A DNA stretch of 19,767 bases, taken from assembly GCA_002490465.1 (NCBI GenBank), contig DKUB01000031.1, forward strand, positions 1-19,767, written 5' to 3'. The notes beneath the pieces are model-generated. The model was not told the DNA's origin, ran no database searches, and saw nothing but the letters and a program-made list of their open reading frames with translations. Of this stretch, positions 7,730-16,800 are shown in pieces (positions within the stretch are counted from its first letter, which is position 1; each line of letters opens with the position of its first letter). Source of the stretch: Lachnoclostridium sp. UBA7215 (lineage in GTDB: Bacteria; Bacillota; Clostridia; Lachnospirales; Lachnospiraceae). The translations under genes were made by a program, and so were the position numbers.

Positions 7730-7769
7730 CCCACATGCTCCTCTCTTTACGCCACACGACTGCCAAAAC

Positions 7770-10700
7770 CTAATCCCAGAGACGCTGCAAAAATTCACTC
7801 GTTGTTTCTGTAAATGCGACCTCCACCTCAGCATCCTTTTTGATTAAAAACTCTGTCAAGCCATATTCCTTCCCATTATCTGCCCAGTCATACGTATATC
7901 CTAACCGCGTCCAGGGGTAATTCCCATAATAATAGGAATCCAGGATATTCTGGTCAAACCACGCCTTAAACGGCGTATCCAATTCCTCCCCTTCCGCAAA
8001 TGCCGTACACATACTGCCATTGGCGGCATCGCTCTGATAAGCAGGACGTATGACATCCGAAGGTTTTACCCACAGGCCCGTTACGGTACTATGTGTTTTG
8101 TCCGGAGGAATGGCAATCAACTGCCGCAGCCGCATCACAGCATCCTCCGACGCTTTCAATTCCCCGGCATAGGCCGCAATCTCTTTGTCGGTAAACGTCC
8201 AGATATATCCCCATTTAGCCGTGACCGTTTCCCCTTTCGGATAGCTGTCAGGGTAACTATGCCAGGTACAGAGGAGCACACGTCCCTGGTTATCCCAGGT
8301 CACAAGCGGATCTTTTTTCGTAAGGGAAACCAAAGGCTTAATCTCATCGTCCTCTGCGATAGCCGCATCCCTCACCGCCATCGCATAAAGCTCCTCATCC
8401 GTCTTTTCTGCCCTCTCATCAAACGTGGCAAGAATAATGGATGTTTTAATGCTTCCCGCTTTCTTATCACAATCATACAGGCCGGAATCCGCCACCTTCA
8501 GGCGCACCTCATAGATTGTCTCCGGGCTTAACTTTTCTGTACAATCCAGCACCCGCCCGGTACTGTCCGTAAAGACTGCCTCACTGCTTCTTTTCATTTT
8601 ACCCGATTGGGTCTGGAAATACAAGGAATACCGAAGGACACTCCCCTCCAGCCCATTTACCCGGAACGAAAGGGTCTGGCTGCCCTGGGCAGCATCATCA
8701 ATTACCGCTGACAGCTGATAGGAAGCGGGAATCTCACTGCTTCCGGATGCTTCCAGGAAGGCTTTTTCTGACACTGCGTGTCGCTCCATTTTAACGATGT
8801 CCAGTTTTTTCTCCGGCTGCTCCGGCAGATAGGCAAAGCGGTCCTGGAGGCGGACAAGGGTCTGGGAATTTGTAGGACAGTAAATGGAATTGCCATTGTT
8901 TCCCTGCATGATTCCCACCGCTACATTGTTATATTGCGGCTGCTTCGATACCGGCTGCCACATCACCGTCTTTCCTGTCTGATAATCCAGAACGATAAAT
9001 CCCCATTCCGAAGTTTTTTCATCTTGGGTATAGCCATAATAATAGCCTGCCGAAGTGGATAATTTTATCATTGACGTATCTTTCAAATCATCCCTCACCC
9101 AGATTTTTTCTGCCTGATAACTTCCATCTTTCTGTCTGACAATATCCACCCGCTCTGCACCGGGCATCAGACAGGATGAGCCCTGCTGCATCCAATTCTT
9201 GTCATAAATATTATCATAGGACTGGACGGAGGAATCCGCACCTGCCTCAAAAAGACCGGCATTCCCTGCGCCATACCAATTGCACACCAGCACCGAAACC
9301 CGCTCATCATCCGGGGTGTATACACAGATGGAATTTTCTACCGATACAATTATGTCACTGCCCAGCTCGAGAACCGGTGTCTGGACCAGAGTCTTTCCCG
9401 TCCTGATATCCAGGGCAATCAGGTTTACCACATCCTGATTATCTGTAAACAGCACCATGCTGTCTGTCAGGGTGGGGCTGCTTCCGCCGCCCCATGCCAG
9501 CCCGGCGCCTGTAATTCCTTTTTCCGGCTGTGCTCCTTTTCCTCCGTCACTTTTATAGGTGCTGCTCCACTTCTCCCCTACACCGTCTGCACTGGCCGCA
9601 TAGAGATGGCATGCCTTATTTGTCAGAATCACGCACCCCTCCTTGTGGGCAGCAATCCCATTCTCAGCGTTTTCCCCATCCTGTAATTTCTTGAAATGAA
9701 GGAACTCCCCTATATCTGCCACACGATCTCCAGACAGAACACGGTCAATATATTCCCGTTCCAGATAACCCACAAATCCCGCCTTGGAATAGGATGGGTT
9801 TTTATGGAACCCGCCTGTGACAAACCAGATATTCCCGCTATAATCATAGGTAATGCTCAAAAGATTTTTGTCAATGTCCTCCCCAAGGGTGCTTACCGCC
9901 TCCGATACAATATCAACATCCAGTTTCTTTTGAAAAACAGAAAGCACATTTCCCTGATTATCATAGGTCTGAACCATAATAATATGGCCATGGGTGGTAG
10001 GTCCCACCAGATAATTTTCTTTATCCACAAAGGAATAGGAAATCTGTATGCCGTATTTGGAACCATTATCATCAAGAACCGGCTGGAATTTCCCCAAAAT
10101 TTTTACATCGCTGCTATCCACATCACGGATGGCAATCCCACCGGAAAGTACGCTGCCATTCTCCATGTACTGGCTGTATGGAGTCATTGCGTTGCCGTAA
10201 TTGTCGTAGAAAAAAGCGGGCGGAGCAACCGGACTGTCCTTAGTGACTGATTCCACAAGCTCCGGGTAAATCCCAAGCGGCATAGCCTTCTCTGTGACAT
10301 CTGAATTATAAATATCGTTATGTATCATCGCCTCACCAGAAGACAGATAAGGATTCTGCTGCATCTGGTTCTTTTCCATAATCTTTGGCGCCAACGCACT
10401 TTTTTGCTCAGGCTGGGCAGATTGTGACGGTTTTGACGGCTGTGGCGTCTGTGTTGTTTTTTTCTTTACCGACACCTTGCATTTCAGCTTTTTGGAATGT
10501 GTCTTTTCAGAACCCTTGGCCTGATATTTCACCTTACAGCTGACCGTTGTAGACTTTCCTGCCGTCTTGCCCGTTACCTTTCCCTTACTGCTTACACTGG
10601 CAATTTTCTTGTCTTTGGAACTCCACTTTATGGAAACTATTTTTTTTACATTCTTTTTTATAACCTTTAAGCTTACCTTCTGTCCCTTTTTCACAGACAC

Positions 10701-10835
10701 ACTTGTTTTATTCAGCGCAAGCTTTACCTTTTTACTGGCAGCATCGGCATGGACCGTCGTGCCATCCATGCCCGTCAGAATAGTTCCCGCCGCCAACAAT
10801 ACTGCTAAAATTGTTTTATTATTTCTTTTATTCAT
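7770..10835 (-). CDS. Exported protein: Ig-like domain, propeller-like core, unusual C-terminal domain
   Basis: 1021 residues. A signal peptide (lysine-rich start, hydrophobic ILAVLLAAGTILTG, likely cleavage near VHADA about 32) sends it out of the cell. Residues about 34-125 are a lysine-rich bacterial Ig-like (BIG_2) domain. A Thr/Pro/Ser/Gln linker follows (about 127-147). Residues about 150-700 hold repeated strands with motifs such as GNIWFVTGG and LDIRTGKTLVQTPV, resembling PQQ-type beta-propellers. A beta-sandwich-like segment spans about 715-830. The last about 180 residues contain RVLLCTWHSYPDSY (about 850), GLWVKPSDVIRP (about 921) and YPWTRLGYTYDW (about 971), resembling a stand-alone family of unknown function. 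Its ATG overlaps the previous gene's TGA (ATGA), and AAAGGTGA precedes it, so translation is coupled. No sortase signal or membrane anchor is seen. Binding partner unknown. Confidence 0.88.
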   Translation of the reverse strand: MNKRNNKTILAVLLAAGTILTGMDGTTVHADAASKKVKLALNKTSVSVKKGQKVSLKVIKKNVKKIVSIKWSSKDKKIASVSSKGKVTGKTAGKSTTVSCKVKYQAKGSEKTHSKKLKCKVSVKKKTTQTPQPSKPSQSAQPEQKSALAPKIMEKNQMQQNPYLSSGEAMIHNDIYNSDVTEKAMPLGIYPELVESVTKDSPVAPPAFFYDNYGNAMTPYSQYMENGSVLSGGIAIRDVDSSDVKILGKFQPVLDDNGSKYGIQISYSFVDKENYLVGPTTHGHIIMVQTYDNQGNVLSVFQKKLDVDIVSEAVSTLGEDIDKNLLSITYDYSGNIWFVTGGFHKNPSYSKAGFVGYLEREYIDRVLSGDRVADIGEFLHFKKLQDGENAENGIAAHKEGCVILTNKACHLYAASADGVGEKWSSTYKSDGGKGAQPEKGITGAGLAWGGGSSPTLTDSMVLFTDNQDVVNLIALDIRTGKTLVQTPVLELGSDIIVSVENSICVYTPDDERVSVLVCNWYGAGNAGLFEAGADSSVQSYDNIYDKNWMQQGSSCLMPGAERVDIVRQKDGSYQAEKIWVRDDLKDTSMIKLSTSAGYYYGYTQDEKTSEWGFIVLDYQTGKTVMWQPVSKQPQYNNVAVGIMQGNNGNSIYCPTNSQTLVRLQDRFAYLPEQPEKKLDIVKMERHAVSEKAFLEASGSSEIPASYQLSAVIDDAAQGSQTLSFRVNGLEGSVLRYSLYFQTQSGKMKRSSEAVFTDSTGRVLDCTEKLSPETIYEVRLKVADSGLYDCDKKAGSIKTSIILATFDERAEKTDEELYAMAVRDAAIAEDDEIKPLVSLTKKDPLVTWDNQGRVLLCTWHSYPDSYPKGETVTAKWGYIWTFTDKEIAAYAGELKASEDAVMRLRQLIAIPPDKTHSTVTGLWVKPSDVIRPAYQSDAANGSMCTAFAEGEELDTPFKAWFDQNILDSYYYGNYPWTRLGYTYDWADNGKEYGLTEFLIKKDAEVEVAFTETTSEFLQRLWD

Positions 10836-13800
10836 ATCTTCACCTTTCTGCCTGCATTTTTCTTTGTAAAATATTTTTTGTACTTCTTCCTCAGGGAAGC
10901 CGTTGTTTTTATGCTCTTAATGCTGGAGCCTTTCAGGGAGTTCTTTACTGCCTTTTTCTTTAACTTGGTGCTTTTCAGGGTAAACGTTTTCAGTTTCCTG
11001 CACTTTGAAAAAGCGGAACTGCCAATCTTTTTTATTTTCGTGGAAAGAATCTTCAGGGTACCGAGCTTTTTCATATTAGAAAATGCCTTAGATGGTATCT
11101 TTGTTATATTCTTTCCTATCGTAATTTTTTTCAGTTTCTTGTTCCCGCGAAAAGCCTCGGAGGCGATTGCCGTCACCTTGTAGGTCTTCCCTTTTATCTT
11201 TATGGTATTCGGGACCTTTGCGCTCGCCGTGCCAGCAGGGACTTTTACTTTATAATAAGTTACTTCCTTTGAAGATGCAATCTTATATTTTGCCCTGGTA
11301 CTTTTTGACCCAAGCGTCAGTATATCCCCCTTCTTCGGGGCAGCTTCATTTCCTGAATTGTCCGGATTGGACGGCTGTTCCGGCTTCTGCGGTTCGTCTG
11401 GCTGTTGAGCACTGCTCTGCATGCCCTCTATCCGTTCCGGCAGCATGCCTTCCACAGACTGGCCATAGCCATCGCCAGTCTGGATTCCAATCATATGGAT
11501 TCCATCATCTGTACGGCTTTCCGCTTTAAAAATATATGAGACTACTGCGGCATCCCCTGGATTCAGAACCGTCTCATCCTGATAATCAAATGCCGTTTCG
11601 TTTTCTGACCGGATTCCCTGGTCGTAAGCATAGGTGTGTACATTGGTTGTTCCCTCCTGATTTCCCATGTTCATAACCTTCATGGAAATCTGATAGTCAT
11701 CCGTCCCCGGAATGCTGACAACATCTGCCATTTCCTGGGGCACAATATATGCGCCTTTATGCACGGTATCTGTAAACCGGTAAATCTCCGTGCCATTTTT
11801 CGAAAGCGTATAGACAACCTCGTCGCCATCCTGAATGGAATCAGCAGCCGTAACCGGAAGCATAAGTTTCATTACCTGGCCGGAAGCTAAGGTGTCCTCC
11901 CCTTCTGTGAATGTCCCGCTTTGCGTCTGTTCCCTTGTAAGCTCTTCTAACGCCGCCGAACCATTTAAGGCACCGGAGGCTGTGAGCACCAGACCCTTTT
12001 CCTCTGCCATTCCATTATTCCAAAGTGTTATATAACTGGTATATTTCTCCTTCGGCATCGGATAATCCTCACTGTCCGCCTCTGCAATCCGGACATCCTG
12101 CGATTCTTTAGCGTCTGTCACAAAGGCGTCCGCACTGCTACTCTCATACACAGTCTCTCCGTCAAGCCTTGTAAATCCATAAATTATCTCTCCACTCTCT
12201 AACATCTGGACATCCAGGTTTCCAATCTCTTTTACCAGGCTGCCAAGCGATACCGGTTCCCCAGAGGACACTAAAGCACCCGTATTGTCCGTTTTAAAGG
12301 TTGTGGCACAAATCTGGTTTCCAAGCTTATCATCGCTGTACTGCTGCCCCTCGGAACTCTTCCACAGGACAATGCCTTTCCCATCTTCATTCATAGAAGT
12401 GCGGAACTCGGTGTTGGAATTCAGCGAGTCCTCACCCGACACAAGGAAACAGCAGCCAAAATTCCCGGAATCGGCATATTCCTTCCATTCCTCATATTCT
12501 TCCTGTGTCGTTGGCAAGAAGTCATTCATTGCCACGATAGAACCGTTCTGGTTCCAGTACAGGTAAATATGTTCTTCATTCTCAATCAGGGAAATACGCT
12601 GCGCACACGTCTCTGCCCCCGTCAGTGGTACAAGCGTCCCCGCCGGAATATTGCCGTTTGCATCCGAAACAACGCGCAGATAAATCTGCCGGTCATCAAT
12701 ACTTGCCTCCAAGCCGTCTGTGGTTTCCTGTGTCAGCTTGCCATCCCGGTCCAAAACAAGAATCTGTCCCGCGATTCCCTTATGAAAAAATGCCTTTAAT
12801 TCTGTAATCCGGTAATTTTTATTTCCGGCCTTATCCTGTACCAAAACACGGACATCCTCTGCAACCGACTTCCCATTACCATCCAGTACCGCTTTGCAGA
12901 TGGTCTGCTCCTGTGTCATCAATTCTGACATCTCACCGACATCCTGCTGATATGCCCTGCGCTCATAATACAAATCCAGCGTTCCATCGGCACTTTCTAC
13001 CGCGTCCAGCGAATTGGCCGCAACGTTTTCATCTGAGACAATGGTAAAGCTGTCTCCCAGCGGATTGCCGTTCAGGTCAAAATACCGTCCCTTGAGGTCA
13101 AATGCCGTCAGCGCTTTGGCAACCTCTGACAGGGAAAACCGGGATTTTGCATTCAAGCCTTCCCCTACCGCTGCATCCAAATCCCCTTCTGACCAGGTCA
13201 TAAGCAGTTTGTCCTTCAATTTATAATGTTTTACATCCCACTGCAATTTGTCACTGGCACTGACATTTCCTTTCGCATTCCAGGTCTTACCGCCATCCTC
13301 GCTGATGGCATAAACGGCACCCAGATAATTCAAAGACTCCTCTGCCACCCCATTGTCGGTCAGCGTAACTGCCATCAGCTTATTGCCAGCCAGTTTCAAT
13401 AACTGCATTTTCACGCTTTTCCCGGCAGGTTTTAAGACTTCGTTCAATGTTCCGCTTTCCACCGGAGCCTGGGAGGACTGCCCTGCATCTCTGGAAACCG
13501 TGAATACCGGATTTTTATCTGCGGCCTCAGCCGACTTTTGGAAATCCTCCATAAATCCTGCCAATTCCTCACCCGCCGCCAGGGATTCCTTCGACAGGGT
13601 AGCCGTTGCGGAGTGGATCTCATTTCTTGCCTTCTCATCTCCAAATGCCCGGTTGTCAGAACCTGGGATATCTACCTCGCCTTTCAGGCTAAACACCGCC
13701 AGGTCAACTCCCACTCCTCCTTTGATGTAAAAGTAGCCACCTGCCCTCCAACGGTCTGTATACTCCAAATTAAATTTCAGATTTCCCCCCAGTGACAGGT

Positions 13801-16800
13801 AAACACCTGCAAAGGCATTAAACCCTACACCGGTTTTTACTGTAATGTCCAAATTCGGCGCCTGGACAAAATATGCCACATCCACACCGGAACCCGGTTT
13901 CAGAACGGAATCTTTAATACCATTTTCCGCAAATTTATCTCCGCCGCTGTGTACTTCCAGAAATTGCTCTCCATTGAACGTCAGATTCACATAGCATGGT
14001 ACCCCGTAGATGGTAAATGGTGCATTATAGGAAATCAGCTCATCCATCCCCAGCACAGCATCGTATCCCAATATCTGATATCCACCGTCCTTTTCCGGTT
14101 TCATCACGAATTTCAGGGAAACCGCAGGGGCAATATTTATCATCGTACTGCCCGGTATTTTTACCACGTTGGATGAACCGCCATTTAAGTCACCCGCCGC
14201 CTGCGATTTTTTTGCCGCAGCATCAAGGGCCTGTGATGTCATGCTGGCACCCTTGTACCGGTCTGACATTGTCTTTGGCCAGGTACTGACCACATTATAT
14301 CCTGCCAGAAGATAGAATACACCTGTATTCGGATCGTTCTGCCTCACAAAATAAGCGCCGTTTTGGGCAGAAAAACCAAAGTCCAAAGAACCGATAAACG
14401 GAATGTCAACTTTTTGCCCCGCCTGGTCAAGCCCGGGAAGCTCCGGGACCTCTTCCTGAATCGCCAATTCCGAATTTTCATTCGGGGTCTTGAATTTATA
14501 CCCGGTATTGACATATCCTGTATCACAGTCAATGCGAATCCTCTCGGAAGTTTTTTCCTTTTCTGTCACCATCACCTCATAAGAAGACTTCACATCCACA
14601 TAGAGATATGACATATTGGGAATCTCTGTGGCAGGAACTTTCAAAGTGTAGGTGTCATACACACCAAGCGCCACCTCCTCCCCGGAATTATCATCTGGCT
14701 GGCTTATCGTGTAATTCTGTTTCGCCATGCCATCGTTACCCTCATAATAGAAAGATAACCCTACTTCTCCCAGCTTGGTGTCCTTGTCCGGGCGGTATAC
14801 CTCGACAGTAATCTCTACCTCGCCATTATCATTCAAATCAATATAACTCTGGTTGGACGAAGTTCCATCAATTCTTGCGGTAACCCTGTCCGGATAGGCG
14901 GACATTCCGGCAAAAGCAGGTACACGAACACCACAGGACGATTTCCCCGTATACTCAAATTCCACGTACCGGTACCGGCTCTCCCCCGGCTGATAAAGTA
15001 TCATACTGTAGACACCGCCGATTACCCCTTTGAAGCTTTTGATTACGGCATTTCCCCTGCCGTCAGTCATCCCCTGGTATGTCTCATTTGATGTCACCGA
15101 AAACTGCATATCCGTTAACGGTACCTGTTCCGCCGAGGCGCTGCTGTTTCTTAAATTGACCTGGTTTTCATAAACCGACAGATTCAGATTGACCATTCCC
15201 GTTGTCAGGTCACCCTCTTTTACAAAATCCACTACAATGGCATTATGGTTGCTGTTTCCATCCATCTGATAATAAAAAACATTTCCATAATACGTCCGGT
15301 TGCCGGAATGCCAGCATGTCACATACCCCTCCTTCGGCTGTGCCACCAAAGGAACGTAAGAATTTATCTGATATTCGTCCGAATTTACCAGAATAAGGTT
15401 GGAAACCTCCTTTTTATCCTTTGATGTCAGACTGCCATAGTTTCTGGCATGCTCCGCTACCGATACCGTTACCGTATCCGCCTCATGCCCCTCAAAAATT
15501 GGTTCCAGCTGGTAGTCACTGAACCCGGCCTCCATGCGCAGGGTAACTTTGCCACTGGAATCCGCATAATATACCCGGGACTGCCAATCTGAGCTCTCTG
15601 TTTTTCTTAATTTGATATAGACCCCGGAAAACACATAATCTTTTTGCACATCCTTTGCCGAGAGGATAGCATAGTCACCCTGATAAAGGTCCTTGGATTT
15701 ATTTTCAAGCACCAGCTCCCCCCGGTATGGATTGTAAATAGAATCCTTGCTGCCATTCTGAATCTCAAAACTTTTCACCTTAACTTTATCTACGATTGGC
15801 TGAACCCAATATGTATGGTAATCCTCATTGCTGTTTTCCCGTTTTGCCTTAAAGCTGTTTTTCGCATTTTTCTGCAAAAATGCGAGGTTAAATTGGAATT
15901 GGTCGCTCCCATCCGTCCCCTTATAGGAGTTATTTATCACGGTTCCATATTTATCTAACAGCTGATACCCCTTAATCCGCATCGGATAATTGTCATACAT
16001 ATTCAGATTCATCACAATTTTGCTGTCGGAACCATCTCCCATTTTTATATAACTGTACTTATCTGCGCTGACGGATTGTGCCGCCACTTCTTCCATATCC
16101 CCGGACTCGGTCACGTAAGAAAGCTTATTGGAATTGTCTACCTTAACCTGATAGGTACGTTTGTTCATCCGGAATGCATTCATCACATACACATCCGCGC
16201 CGTCGTGCTTACCGCCGCCGTTGTCATTTTGAATATAAATTTGTGCCCCTCTTGTTTCATTTTCGGGAATCATAAGCTTAATATCATGAACTCCCTTTGG
16301 CAGGCCGGGTGAATCCTTCGATCCGATATAATCCGTCTGTGTCGCTATTCCCTGCGCCGTCAGCGTCATGTTCAGGCCGGTATCGTCCACATAATATCTG
16401 GTTTCCACCGACTCCATGCCCGTCAAATCATAGACACCGCATGCCACTGATTTACATACGTTTTTATAAGATTTTGACAAAAAACCGGATGTATTCATAC
16501 GCCATGTATTATAGACGCTCTGCCCATTGTGGGAACGGTTCCTGTCATTGACATATTCATAGGAATGATAGTGACTGTTCGAGACACTTACCTCCTTATA
16601 CAGGCTGCTCCCCTGCTGCTGCACATAGGCTTTGTAATCCGGATAGTCCGAAAATCCGATTTTGTTTGTCCATTCCGGAAACCAGCTGGGATTTCCAATA
16701 GACGGGTCAGAAGCGCCCTTTGTGCCAGCCAACATCTTTCCCGTTGCCTGGCTGCCCTCCCCCGAAACGCTGCCTGGCAGGGCATCATATTCGTAAATGG

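Noticed and set aside
7730..7834. Longer N-terminus for the LuxR-type regulator
   Set aside because: It would overlap the previous gene by 65 bases, lacks a ribosome binding site and adds no conserved sequence; the ATG at 7729 has GAGGAG upstream.
14814..14845. EF-hand or dockerin-like DLNDNGEVE in the giant protein
   Set aside because: Only one incomplete loop without a second copy or flanking helices; it lies in a beta-rich segment.
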